The position numbers and the translations under genes are program-made. DNA of 64,000 bases from Pseudomonas cedrina subsp. cedrina (GTDB lineage: Bacteria > Pseudomonadota > Gammaproteobacteria > Pseudomonadales > Pseudomonadaceae), in assembly GCF_001983175.1 (NCBI RefSeq), contig NZ_MNPW01000003.1, positions 515,729 through 579,728 of the forward strand, given 5' to 3'. The notes under the pieces were generated by a model. It was given only the letters and a program-made list of their open reading frames with translations, did not search any database and was not told where the DNA came from. This document shows positions 25,069 through 34,022 of the stretch, piece by piece. Position 1 is the first letter of the stretch. The number at the start of each line of letters is the position of its first letter.

Positions 25069-26795
25069 GTGCCCTCCCCTCGGGTCACGCGCAGGACTTC
25101 CTCCAACGACGTCACGCCGGCGACGGCCTGGCGCAGGCCCTCTTCATGCAAGGTGCGCAGGCCGCCACGGCGGGCGGCAGCTTCCAGGGTGGCGGCATCG
25201 GCCTGGCGCATCAGCAGGCTGCGCAGTTCTTCGTTCATCACCAGCAGCTCGGTGATTGCGCTACGGCCATGGTAACCACCGCCCGGTGCATCGGCGCGGG
25301 GCCGGTAGAGCATGATCGGACGCTGGTCGGTAAACCGGTCCAGGCCGTGTTCGGCGATCAGTTGCGGCGGCGCTTCAAAGGCTTCGCGGGTGGCCGGGTC
25401 AAGGCGCCGCACCAGGCGCTGGGCCAGGATGCCGTTGACCGTCGAGGCGATCAGGTAGCTTTCGACGCCCATATCCAGCAAGCGCGTGATACTCGCTGCC
25501 GCGCTGTTGGTGTGCAGGGTCGACAGCACCAGGTGCCCGGTGAGGGATGATTGGATAGCGATGCGGCAGGTTTCCAGGTCGCGGATTTCACCGATCATGA
25601 TCACGTCCGGGTCCTGGCGCACGATGGAGCGCAGCGCGCCGGCGAAGTCCAGGCCGATGGCCGGCTTGACCTGGATCTGGTTGATGCCTTCCAGTTGATA
25701 TTCCACCGGGTCTTCAACCGTGATGATCTTGCGCTCGGCGGTATTGAGGCGCGACAACGCGGTGTACAGGGTGGTGGTTTTGCCCGAGCCGGTGGGCCCG
25801 GTGACCAGCAGGATGCCATGGGGGCGTTCCAACACTTCAAGAAAGGTTTCCAGGCGCTGGCCGTCAAAGCCCAGGCTCTGGAAGTCGAAGCTCACGGTCT
25901 GGCGATCAAGCAAACGCATGACCACCGATTCGCCGAAACTGGTGGGCACCGTGGACACGCGCAAGTCGAGTTCCTTGCCCTGGATGCGCAGCATGATGCG
26001 CCCGTCCTGGGGCAAGCGCCGCTCGGCGATGTCCAGGCGCGCCATGATCTTCACCCGCGAAATCACCGCCGCCGACGAGCTGGACGGCGGCGCCTCGGCT
26101 TCGTGCAGCACACCGTCGATGCGGTAGCGCACCTTGAGCTGGTTTTCGAACGGCTCGATATGAATGTCCGAGGCGCGATGTTCCACCGCGCGCTGCAGGA
26201 TCAGGTTGACCAGGCGAATCACCGGGGCTTCGGAGGCCATGTCCTTGAGGTGCTCGATGTCTTCCAGCGCCCCGCCCTGCTCGTCGAGGTTTTCGATCAG
26301 GGTGCCCATGGCCGAGCGGCCCTGGCCGTAGTAGCGCTCGATCAGGGTCTCGACTTCATTGCGCGGGCCGATGGCCAGCCACACCGGCACGCCGCAGGCA
26401 TAGGCGATGGCCTGGAACGGGTACACCAGCGACGGGTTGGCCGCCAACACCCGCAGGCCCCCCTGACTCCAGCCCGCGGGCACTACCTGGTAGTGGCGCA
26501 TGAAGCGTTCGGTCAGCAGGGGCAAGGGGTCCAGCAACGGTGGCGCGGCATCGGCCAGCAGCAGCGGCGCGCCGAGCAAATCAGCCCAGGCTCGGGCCAG
26601 TTCCACTTCGGAGACCAGCCCCAGCCGGGTGAGCAGGCCGAGCAACTCGGTGTCACCGCCTTCCTGGGACAGGCGTCGGGCGCGCTCCAGGTCAACGGTT
26701 TTCAAGCCGGCGTGTTGCATCAGCCACGCGCACACCTGTTCGGTGTGCGGGATGTGCAGTTGGCAGGCATCGCGGGGCGTCGAGGGGCTGGGCAT
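25065..26795 (-). CDS. gspE: Type II secretion ATPase GspE
   Basis: The 576-residue cytoplasmic ATPase has a T2SSE N-terminal domain (about residues 45-160), Walker A GPTGSGKT (333-340), an Asp box 'ITVEDPVEYQLEG' (about 358-370), Walker B around 'DPDVIMIGEIRD' and a His box 'STLHTN'. The zinc-binding tetracysteine motif usual between about residues 463 and 508 is absent; those positions read 'RLDPATRE' and 'YRPRADAPGGGYHGR'. It powers pseudopilus assembly. ATG at 26795 is chosen because the longer frame runs into a REP element. Confidence 0.93.
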   Translation of the reverse strand: MPSPSTPRDACQLHIPHTEQVCAWLMQHAGLKTVDLERARRLSQEGGDTELLGLLTRLGLVSEVELARAWADLLGAPLLLADAAPPLLDPLPLLTERFMRHYQVVPAGWSQGGLRVLAANPSLVYPFQAIAYACGVPVWLAIGPRNEVETLIERYYGQGRSAMGTLIENLDEQGGALEDIEHLKDMASEAPVIRLVNLILQRAVEHRASDIHIEPFENQLKVRYRIDGVLHEAEAPPSSSSAAVISRVKIMARLDIAERRLPQDGRIMLRIQGKELDLRVSTVPTSFGESVVMRLLDRQTVSFDFQSLGFDGQRLETFLEVLERPHGILLVTGPTGSGKTTTLYTALSRLNTAERKIITVEDPVEYQLEGINQIQVKPAIGLDFAGALRSIVRQDPDVIMIGEIRDLETCRIAIQSSLTGHLVLSTLHTNSAAASITRLLDMGVESYLIASTVNGILAQRLVRRLDPATREAFEAPPQLIAEHGLDRFTDQRPIMLYRPRADAPGGGYHGRSAITELLVMNEELRSLLMRQADAATLEAAARRGGLRTLHEEGLRQAVAGVTSLEEVLRVTRGEGT

Positions 26796-26843
26796 GGGTA
26801 AAAATCTGAGGGGCGATGTGCCAAGGGTCTGTGGGAAACACTT

Positions 26844-26930
26844 GTGGGAGCGGGTTTGCTCGCGAAAGCATTGCATCAGCTGCCGCATGTGCAGCTGATA
26901 CACCGCTATCGCGGGCAAGCCCGCTCCCAC
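26844..26930. repeat. REP doublet, GTGGGAGCGGG family
   Basis: Inverted units (GTGGGAGCGGGTTTGCTCGCG and CGCGGGCAAGCCCGCTCCCAC) flank a spacer between gspE and the small exported protein gene. Confidence 0.85.
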
Positions 26931-26949
26931 AGGGGGACCGCACTTCCCG

Positions 26950-27174
26950 TTAGTTAGAGGTCTTCGGCGTCGCCTGGCTGCTGTTCAACGGCCGGCCACC
27001 CTTGGTGGTTTCGGCCTTCTGCTTTTTAGCCGCCTTGGCATCGTGGGTCTGGGTCAACACCGTGGAATCGGTGGCCCCGGATGTGGCATCAGCGTCCGTG
27101 GACTCAGCCGCCATTGCTGCGCCGCTTAGCGCAACGCTCAGTACAAAACCGGCACCCAACAGGGAAATCTTCAT
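26950..27174 (-). CDS. Small exported protein of unknown function
   Basis: The 74-residue protein has a clear signal peptide (MKISLLGAGFVLSVALSGAAMA, cleaved near residue 22) and a low-complexity Thr/Ser/Lys-rich mature part ('TDADATSGATDSTVLTQTHD'). No family was recognised. It lies just upstream of gspE on the same strand, with a REP doublet between, and is divergent from the beta-glucosidase gene. ATG at 27174 follows a GGAGA-like site. Confidence 0.7.
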   Translation of the reverse strand: MKISLLGAGFVLSVALSGAAMAAESTDADATSGATDSTVLTQTHDAKAAKKQKAETTKGGRPLNSSQATPKTSN

Positions 27175-27685
27175 CAACATTCTCCAGATCAAAAAACAGC
27201 AGATCACTCAGGTGGCGCCTTGAACTCGCTCAAGACCCTACACCAAAGCGTTGTGTATTACAGCCTGTGTAAGGCATGGCACTTTAGAACCACCGAGCAA
27301 TGCCACTACTTAGCCACGACTCGACAAATTTTCTTAAACCAATCGACTGGTAGGTTTAGAGATAGTTCCAGAACGTAAGAAATTATTTCTTATTTTACGC
27401 AAAAATTAGCTTTCGTTTGACTTATACCCGCAAGAATTGCCTTAATTATGCGGTTTTTACGATTTAAAAATGCCATCAAACGATATCAAATAGGCATTAC
27501 GCACAATAACAATCAATATAATTACTACACTTTTAAAACTGCGAAATTCGCCAAATAGTTGCAATTAGCCATCGGTTAAAAATTGCGATCACGGGCAACT
27601 ATTGCCCAGAAAAAAGTGACGAGCGCGCACAGAAATTCACACTTCTCGGCGCACCACGTTTACTGAACAGTTGTCGGAGAGACCC
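27175..27685. other. AT-rich divergent intergenic region with inverted repeat
   Basis: This stretch of about 510 bases is markedly AT-richer than its surroundings and has no convincing gene. It separates the small exported protein gene and the T2SS operon from the beta-glucosidase gene. It probably contains the promoters of both. An inverted repeat AATGCC(N18)GGCATT at 27469-27498 could be an operator, and TATAAT at 27517-27522 a -10 element, but neither is certain. Confidence 0.4.
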
Positions 27686-30436
27686 ATGAATAAACGTAAA
27701 ATGATCGGTGCCCAGTCGGCATTCGCCCTGTTGGCGCTGGCCGTGTCCCAGGTGCATGCGGCAACCAGTCCCGCTCTGGATGAGGGCCGCGTGAGCCGCG
27801 CGGAAAAGGCTGCGGATAAAACCCTGGCGAAGATGACCATGGAGGAGAAACTCGCCTACATCGGCGGCACCGGTGGTTGGGATGTCAAGCCACTGACCCA
27901 GTATGGCGTGCCACAGATTCACGGCGCCGACGGCGGCGTGGGCGTGCGCTACACCAGCGAAGGTAACGCGCAGGGCGTGGTGTACCCGTCCGGGCCGAAC
28001 CTGGCCGCCAGCTGGAACCCGCGCCGCGCCATCGACCTGGGCCGGGCCTTGGGCTATGACACCGCCAGCGGTGGCTATCAGTTCGTCACAGGCCCAGGCG
28101 TCAACCTGTATCGCATGCCGTACAGCGGTCGCGCGTTTGAGTATCTGTCCGGTGAAGACCCGTTCCTCGGCGCCAGCCTGGCACCGGCGGTGATCAACGG
28201 GATCCAGTCACGCGGGGTGTGGGCCAACGCCAAGCATTTCGCCGCCAACGACCAGGAAAGCAACCGCTTCCACCTTGATGAAATCATCAGCGAGCGCGTG
28301 CTGCGCGAGATGACCCTGCCGCCGTTCGAGTCCGCCTCGAAGAACAGCAAGGTCGCGATGATGATGTGCGCGTTCCAGAAGGTGAACGGCGAGTTCGCCT
28401 GCCAGAACAAACACCTGATGCGCGACATCCTGAAGACCGAATGGGGCTACCCGGGCTTTGTGCAGAGCGACTACAACGCGGTGGTCAACGGTCTGCCGGC
28501 GGCACAGGCCGGCACCGACCTGGACATGATGGGCTACCAGATGAACAGCACGGTGCTCAAGCCGTACCTGGACAGTGGCGAACTGAGCAGCGCGACCATC
28601 GATGACAAGGTGCGGCGCATTCTCAAGCAGATCTACCTGTACAAGTTCGACAGCAAGGCGCCGTTGACCAGCCACAACATGAACAGCGCCACCAGCAACC
28701 GCGTGGCGCTGAACGCCGCCCGCGAAGGCATCGTGCTGCTGAAAAACCAGAACAACCTGTTGCCGCTGGACGCGAAGAAGGTCAAGCGCATCGCCGTGGT
28801 CGGCACCCTGGCCAAGTACGCGCCGCCCACCGGTTTTGGCAGCGCCAACGTGATGGCCGCCAACTACATCAGTGAACTGAGCGGCCTGCAGCAACTGGCG
28901 CCGGGCGCCAAGGTCGAGTTCATCGACGGGCTGTCTTTGGACCCGGCCACGTCGAGCTGGACCCATGCAGACAGCAATGGCAATCCTGTCAAAGGCCTGA
29001 AGACCGAGTTCTTCAGCAACACCAACTGGTCCGGTGACCCGGCCGCCAGCCGCACCGACGCGCATGTCGACCTCGACTGGTCCACCGACAGCCTGCCGGT
29101 GAACGGTGATACCGCCGCCACCTCGATTCGCTACAGCGGCCAGATCACCCCGAGCGTCAGCGGCGAACAGGTATTCAAGGTCCGCGCCGACGGTGCGGTG
29201 CGCCTTTACGTCAACGGCCAGAAAGTCCTCGACAACGGCGACGGCAAACCGCTGCCGAACAACAGCATCCCGCCGACCATCCCGGTGTTCGCCAAGGTCA
29301 ATCTGGAAGCCGGCAAACCCGTCGACATCAAGCTGGAATACTCGCGTCGTAACGGCTACCTCTCGACCATGGGCGGCCTGGTCGGCGTGCAAATGAGCTG
29401 GGCTTCGCTGGTTGCGCCACAGGACCTGGCCAAGTACGACGCGGTATTGGTTGCCGCCGGTAACAGCAATGAATACGAAGGCGAAGGCTTCGACCACAGT
29501 TTCGACCTGCCGGAGTACCAGAACCTGCTGATCCAGAGTATTGCCAAGGTCAACCCGAACACCGTGGTCACCCTGCACGGCGGCACCGGCTTGAAGATGA
29601 GCGACTGGATCGATCAGGTACCGGCCGCGTTGCATGCGTTCTACCCTGGGCAGAACGGCGGCCAGGCCCTGGCGGAAATCCTGTTGGGCAAGGTCAACCC
29701 GTCGGCCAAGCTGCCGATCAGCATCGAACGCAACATCGAAGACAACCCGATCTACGCGACCTTCCCGAAATTCGACAACCAGGAAACCCTGGCCGAGATG
29801 AGCTACAAGGACGACCTGTTCCTGGGCTACCGCGGCTACGAGAAGAAAGGCATCAAGCCGCTCTACCCGTTCGGGTACGGCTTGTCGTACACCACCTTCG
29901 GCTACAGCAACATCAAGGTGAGCCCTGGCGTGGCAGTGGCGGGTGCGCCGATCAAGGTGTCGTTCGACCTGACCAACACCGGCAAGGTGGCGGGCGCCGA
30001 AGTGGCCGAGTTGTACGTGGGCCAGGCCAGCCCGAAAGTCGAACGCGCGATCAAGGAGCTCAAGGGCTACAAGAAGGTGTTCCTCAAACCTGGCGAGAGC
30101 AAGCGCGTGACCATCGAACTCAACGATCGCTCGCTGGCCTACTACGACGTGGCGAGCAAGCAATGGGTGGTGGATGCGGACAGCTTCAACCTGTCCGTGG
30201 GCGCGTCGTCCCAGGATATTCGCCTGAACGCCAAGTTGGTCAACCCGTTCCGCCAGGAACTGTCGACCACCACCAGCAACCCGTTGCCGCGCTCGGCGCT
30301 CAATTCGACGCTGCGTGACTCGACGGTGAAGACCGGCGGCGTGCTGCACCAGAATGAAGGTGACAGCGGCACCAGCGACGGTGATGGCTATGACATGAGC
30401 GATGACAGCAGCCAGGGCAGTGCTACCGGTAACTAA
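27686..30436 (+). CDS. Exported GH3 family beta-glucosidase with PA14 domain
   Basis: This 916-residue glycoside hydrolase has a signal peptide (about residues 1-26, ending VHAA) and an N-terminal GH3 TIM-barrel with the catalytic nucleophile Asp262 in 'GFVQSDYNAV'. A PA14 domain (about residues 431-568, 'SVSGEQVFKVRADGAVRLYV') is inserted in the second GH3 domain, and a fibronectin III-like domain (about 748-818) follows. An unusual Ser/Thr/Asp-rich tail follows to the C-terminus. Such enzymes release glucose or xylose from beta-linked oligosaccharides. Divergent location from a complete T2SS operon suggests it is secreted by that system. ATG at 27686 follows a GGAGAG ribosome-binding site. 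Confidence 0.93.
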   Translation: MNKRKMIGAQSAFALLALAVSQVHAATSPALDEGRVSRAEKAADKTLAKMTMEEKLAYIGGTGGWDVKPLTQYGVPQIHGADGGVGVRYTSEGNAQGVVYPSGPNLAASWNPRRAIDLGRALGYDTASGGYQFVTGPGVNLYRMPYSGRAFEYLSGEDPFLGASLAPAVINGIQSRGVWANAKHFAANDQESNRFHLDEIISERVLREMTLPPFESASKNSKVAMMMCAFQKVNGEFACQNKHLMRDILKTEWGYPGFVQSDYNAVVNGLPAAQAGTDLDMMGYQMNSTVLKPYLDSGELSSATIDDKVRRILKQIYLYKFDSKAPLTSHNMNSATSNRVALNAAREGIVLLKNQNNLLPLDAKKVKRIAVVGTLAKYAPPTGFGSANVMAANYISELSGLQQLAPGAKVEFIDGLSLDPATSSWTHADSNGNPVKGLKTEFFSNTNWSGDPAASRTDAHVDLDWSTDSLPVNGDTAATSIRYSGQITPSVSGEQVFKVRADGAVRLYVNGQKVLDNGDGKPLPNNSIPPTIPVFAKVNLEAGKPVDIKLEYSRRNGYLSTMGGLVGVQMSWASLVAPQDLAKYDAVLVAAGNSNEYEGEGFDHSFDLPEYQNLLIQSIAKVNPNTVVTLHGGTGLKMSDWIDQVPAALHAFYPGQNGGQALAEILLGKVNPSAKLPISIERNIEDNPIYATFPKFDNQETLAEMSYKDDLFLGYRGYEKKGIKPLYPFGYGLSYTTFGYSNIKVSPGVAVAGAPIKVSFDLTNTGKVAGAEVAELYVGQASPKVERAIKELKGYKKVFLKPGESKRVTIELNDRSLAYYDVASKQWVVDADSFNLSVGASSQDIRLNAKLVNPFRQELSTTTSNPLPRSALNSTLRDSTVKTGGVLHQNEGDSGTSDGDGYDMSDDSSQGSATGN

Positions 30437-30457
30437 CAGGTAAGAAGAGTGGTTTTT

Positions 30458-30545
30458 GTGGGAGCGGGCTTGCCCGCGATAGCGGAGTTTCAGTCGGCAC
30501 ATTTGATGCCTGACTCACCGCTATCGCAGGCAAGCCAGCTCCCAC
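30458..30545. repeat. REP doublet, GTGGGAGCGGG family
   Basis: Inverted units GTGGGAGCGGGCTTGCCCGCG and CGCAGGCAAGCCAGCTCCCAC lie between the convergent beta-glucosidase and TetR genes. This is a typical site for an mRNA-stabilising hairpin. Confidence 0.85.
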
Positions 30546-30583
30546 ATTTGGATCTTCATACATCAGTTGCCTGCAGGGGCAAC

Positions 30584-31198
30584 TCAGGTTCTGATGGCTG
30601 CATCGACCCGCGCAATATAACTATCGAACCGCGCCACCAGGTCCACCTGCTCGGGAAAACGCAGCCACTGGATCTGCAGGCCATCCATCATGGCCAGGAT
30701 TTCCTGCACCAGCCCGGCGATGTCCACGTCACCGCGCACCTCCCCCGCCGCCACCAGGTCGGCAAATTGCGCCTGCATGCGCTGATGAATCGCCGCATAC
30801 CGTGACTGGAACCACTCCCAGGCCGGATGCGTATCGAGCAGACTTTCCGCATTCAGGATGGTAAAGGCCCGCACTACCCCTGGCGCAGTGGCGTTCGAAC
30901 GGTTAATCGCCCTCAGGCTGCCCAGCAGGCCGGACAGCGATTTCTCGGCCCGTACCTCATCGGCAATCCGCTGGTTAACCTCGTCGCGACGCTGCAACAC
31001 GCCCATCAACAAGGAAATCTTGCTGGGAAAGTGATGCAACAGGCCGGCTACCGAAATACCAACAATTGCCGCTACCTGGGCCATCGAGGCACTGCTGTAG
31101 CCTTCCAGGGAAAACACCTGCAAGGCCGCATCCAGCAACTCTTCACGGCGTTTTTCACCTTTGGGGGCGCGACGGGTCTTGGGGGCGGGTTCTTTCAT
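30584..31198 (-). CDS. TetR family transcriptional regulator
   Basis: The 204-residue protein has an N-terminal helix-turn-helix ('SASMAQVAAIVGISVAGLLH', then HFPSK, about residues 38-65) and an all-helical ligand-binding domain. ATG at 31198 gives the typical short basic N-terminus (MKEPAPKTRRAPKGEKR). It lies 74 bases downstream of the FecE-like ATPase gene on the same strand, so it may be co-transcribed with, or regulate, the iron importer. The ligand is unknown. Confidence 0.88.
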   Translation of the reverse strand: MKEPAPKTRRAPKGEKRREELLDAALQVFSLEGYSSASMAQVAAIVGISVAGLLHHFPSKISLLMGVLQRRDEVNQRIADEVRAEKSLSGLLGSLRAINRSNATAPGVVRAFTILNAESLLDTHPAWEWFQSRYAAIHQRMQAQFADLVAAGEVRGDVDIAGLVQEILAMMDGLQIQWLRFPEQVDLVARFDSYIARVDAAIRT

Positions 31199-31272
31199 GG
31201 GGACGTCCTTGTGGGCAAGCTTGCACCGTATCCAAATTGCCCTTGAGCCGCAAATAAAGGATTGAAGACTCC

Positions 31273-32061
31273 TCAGTGAGCGCGGGTGCTTTTTTCCACC
31301 AGGCACATCGGCGTGCCGGCGATCGGCTCCTGCATCACTTGCACCTGAACATCGAACACCTGGCGCATCAACTCGGCACTGATGACTTGCGCCGGCGCAC
31401 CATCGGCCACCAACTTGCCGCCGTGCATCACCGCCAGATGGTCGGCGTAGCGACAAGCCTGGTTGATATCGTGGAGCACGGTGATCACGGTCTTGCCTTC
31501 AGCGGCCAGTTCGCCCATCAGGTCGAGCAGTTCAACTTGGTGACTGATGTCGAGGTAGGTGGTGGGTTCATCAAGCAACACGATCGGCGCGTTCTGCGCC
31601 AACACCATCGCCAGCCAGGCGCGCTGGCGCTGGCCGCCGGACAGGTCGGCCAGCGCGCGCTCGGCCAGGTTGTCCAGTTCCAGGCGTTGCATGGCCTGGG
31701 TCACGTGGGATTGATCGCTGCCACTCAAACGTCCCCACAGTGAGTTATGCGGGCTGCGGCCATAGGCGACCAACTGGCGCACGCTGACACCCTCCGGCAG
31801 CGGCAGCACCTGGGGCAAAAACGCGATCTGCCGCGCCAGTTCGCGCGCGGACAGGCTGGCGTAGGCCTGGCCATCCAGGCTCAATTCGCCCTGGGTCGGC
31901 TTGAGGATGCGCGCAAACGCCTTGAGCAAGGTGGATTTGCCGCAGCCATTGGGGCCGATCAACGCAGTGACCTTGCCCGCCGGCGGCGCGAACGACAGGC
32001 CCTGCACGATGCGCGTGGCGCCGTAGCCGATGTCGAGTTGCCGTGCGTGGAGAATACTCAT
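31273..32061 (-). CDS. FecE-type siderophore ABC importer ATPase
   Basis: The 262-residue ATPase has Walker A GPNGCGKST, signature LSGGQRQRAWLAM, Walker B 'PIVLLDEPTTYLD' and an H-loop 'VLHDINQ'. It is of the FecE/FepC/FhuC class, energising ferric-siderophore or ferric-citrate uptake. It ends the fecB-C-D-E-like operon. Start ATG at 32061 lies four bases after the permease stop. Confidence 0.92.
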   Translation of the reverse strand: MSILHARQLDIGYGATRIVQGLSFAPPAGKVTALIGPNGCGKSTLLKAFARILKPTQGELSLDGQAYASLSARELARQIAFLPQVLPLPEGVSVRQLVAYGRSPHNSLWGRLSGSDQSHVTQAMQRLELDNLAERALADLSGGQRQRAWLAMVLAQNAPIVLLDEPTTYLDISHQVELLDLMGELAAEGKTVITVLHDINQACRYADHLAVMHGGKLVADGAPAQVISAELMRQVFDVQVQVMQEPIAGTPMCLVEKSTRAH

Positions 32062-32065
32062 GTCA

Positions 32066-33034
32066 TCAGCCCTTGAACCGTGCCAGCAACCAAAGAAAAT
32101 ACGGCGCGCCAATCACCGCCGTGAGCACCCCCGCGGGGATTTCGCTGGGCGCGATCAACGTGCGCCCCAGCGTATCGGCCAGCACCAGCAGCAGCGCGCC
32201 GATCAGCATCGCGGCCGGCAGCAGGTACTGGTGATGCCCGCCCACCAAGCGGCGCGCCATGTGTGGCGCGACCAGGCCGATAAAGCCGATCGGCCCGATC
32301 ACCCCAACGCCCAGGCTGGTGAGCAGCACCGCGCAGGCCATCGCCAGCCAGCGTGTACGGCCCAGCGCGGTGCCGAGGCTGTGGGCCGCTTCGTCACCGA
32401 GGGCGATCAGGTTCAGCGGCTTGGCCAGGCACAGGCCCGCAGGGATCAGCACCAGGAAAGGCAGCACCAGCAGCACATGGTGCCAGTTGCGGCTCCACAG
32501 ACTCCCCGTCAGCGCGAGCAAAGCAGTGTTGATATCCAGCGGATGGGACAGGATCAGAAACTCGGTGACGCTGGACAAGGTCACCGCAATCGCCACCCCG
32601 GACAGCGCAAAGCGCACCCCGGAAAAACTCACGCCGGTGTTGTACAGCGCCAGCAGCAACGCGCCGCCGGCCCCGCCCAGGCAGGCCACCAGCGGCAGCC
32701 AGGCAACCGGCAAGTGCGGCCAGCCGATGATCGCCACGGTCAGCGCCAGACCGGCGCCCTGGGTTACGCCGAGGATCTCCGGCGAGGCCAGCGGGTTGCG
32801 GATCACCCCCTGCACAATCGCCCCGGCCAGGCCGAAGGCCGCACCGGCAAGGATCGCGATCAGGCTGCGTGGCAGACGGTGGTTCCACACCTCGAAGTCC
32901 AGCGCGTCGTGGGCCAGCAGGCGGTCGAAGACGGTGCCGGGCGTGAGCCAGAGCGTGCCGGCGCTGAGGCTGATCAACGTCGCCAGCGCCAGCAGGCCCA
33001 GCAGCAGCCAGAGGCGCAGCCGTGGGCGGATCAT
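32066..33034 (-). CDS. FecD-type siderophore ABC importer permease
   Basis: This 322-residue FecCD-family permease has about nine to ten hydrophobic helices and the family landmarks 'GAAFGLAGAIVQGVIRNPLA', 'IGPIGFIGLVAPHMARRLVG' and 'PSEIPAGVLTAVIGAPYFLW'. It pairs with the preceding permease, whose gene it overlaps by four bases. Confidence 0.92.
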   Translation of the reverse strand: MIRPRLRLWLLLGLLALATLISLSAGTLWLTPGTVFDRLLAHDALDFEVWNHRLPRSLIAILAGAAFGLAGAIVQGVIRNPLASPEILGVTQGAGLALTVAIIGWPHLPVAWLPLVACLGGAGGALLLALYNTGVSFSGVRFALSGVAIAVTLSSVTEFLILSHPLDINTALLALTGSLWSRNWHHVLLVLPFLVLIPAGLCLAKPLNLIALGDEAAHSLGTALGRTRWLAMACAVLLTSLGVGVIGPIGFIGLVAPHMARRLVGGHHQYLLPAAMLIGALLLVLADTLGRTLIAPSEIPAGVLTAVIGAPYFLWLLARFKG

Positions 33035-34020
33035 AGGGCGCGCCTGGCAAGAAACAGGAAAAACGGTGCGCCGATCAACGCGGTGACCACACCCGCCGGC
33101 GTCTCCACCGGGAAGGCCACGGCGCGGCTGAGCAGGTCGGCGCCCAGCACAATCACAGCGCCCAATGCCGCGCTCAGCGGGACCAGCCAGCGGTAGTCAT
33201 TGCCCAGGAACTGACGAAGGATATTCGGCGCAATCAAGCCGACAAACCCAATCGGCCCTACCGCACAGACACTCGCCCCCACCAGCAACAAACTGGCGAT
33301 AAACACCTGCAACCGCAGGCTGGCGATGCCCACGCCCAGGGAGCGCGCGGCGTCTTCGCCGAGGTTGATCAGGTTCAAGCGTGGCGCACACCAAAGTGCC
33401 CACAGCCCGCCGATCAGGGTGCAGGGCCAGAGCAGTTGCACCTGCGCGGCGCCGGCATTGGCCAGGGAACCGGCCAGCCAGTTCAGCACGCTTTGCGCCT
33501 GGGCCTCGACCAGGATCACCGTGAGCCGGGTCAAGGCCGCGCATAACGCCGCCACCGCAACGCCGGCCAATACCAGGCGCCCCTGGGCCGTGGTCGGCGA
33601 CCAGGCACCGCCGAGGCTGAACACCGTGACCCAGGCCAGCGCGCCGCCCAGGCACGTCATCAGCAATGCGCCACCGGCAAACGGCGGCGCGACCAGGCCG
33701 GTCGAAAACAAGGCCAGCCCCAGCGCCGCGCCTGCGGTCACGCCAAACAGGGAGGGCGAGGCCAGGCGGTTGCGCGTGATGCCCTGCATCAACGCGCCGG
33801 CCAGGCCCAGGCAAGCGCCGACCAGCGCGGCACACAGGGCACGTGGCACACGCAGCTGGGCGACGATATACGCCCGGTTACCGCCCACGCTGCCTTGATG
33901 AATCAGCCCATTCCAGGCGTCCGTCGCCGTGATCGTGAACGGTGACCAGCTCGACAACGAGAGCCAGAACAACAAGGCGCCCAGCATCACAATGCCTGCC
34001 GCCGCGAGACCTCGCCCCAT
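33031..34020 (-). CDS. FecC-type siderophore ABC importer permease
   Basis: This 329-residue FecCD-family permease has the landmarks 'GACLGLAGALMQGITRNRLA', 'VGPIGFVGLIAPNILRQFLG' and 'ETPAGVVTALIGAPFFLFLA'. It forms a heterodimeric channel with the FecD-type protein. Its start is two bases after the binding-protein stop. Confidence 0.92.
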   Translation of the reverse strand: MGRGLAAAGIVMLGALLFWLSLSSWSPFTITATDAWNGLIHQGSVGGNRAYIVAQLRVPRALCAALVGACLGLAGALMQGITRNRLASPSLFGVTAGAALGLALFSTGLVAPPFAGGALLMTCLGGALAWVTVFSLGGAWSPTTAQGRLVLAGVAVAALCAALTRLTVILVEAQAQSVLNWLAGSLANAGAAQVQLLWPCTLIGGLWALWCAPRLNLINLGEDAARSLGVGIASLRLQVFIASLLLVGASVCAVGPIGFVGLIAPNILRQFLGNDYRWLVPLSAALGAVIVLGADLLSRAVAFPVETPAGVVTALIGAPFFLFLARRAL

Positions 34021-34022
34021 GC

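Noticed and set aside
28208..30502. Open frame of 764 codons on the minus strand
   Set aside because: It lies antisense to the GH3 beta-glucosidase; its translation is His/Val/Arg-rich without domains, a codon-bias shadow.
32030..33196. Open frame of 388 codons on the plus strand
   Set aside because: Antisense to the two FecCD permeases; composition dominated by Gln, Arg and His as expected for a GC-rich shadow.
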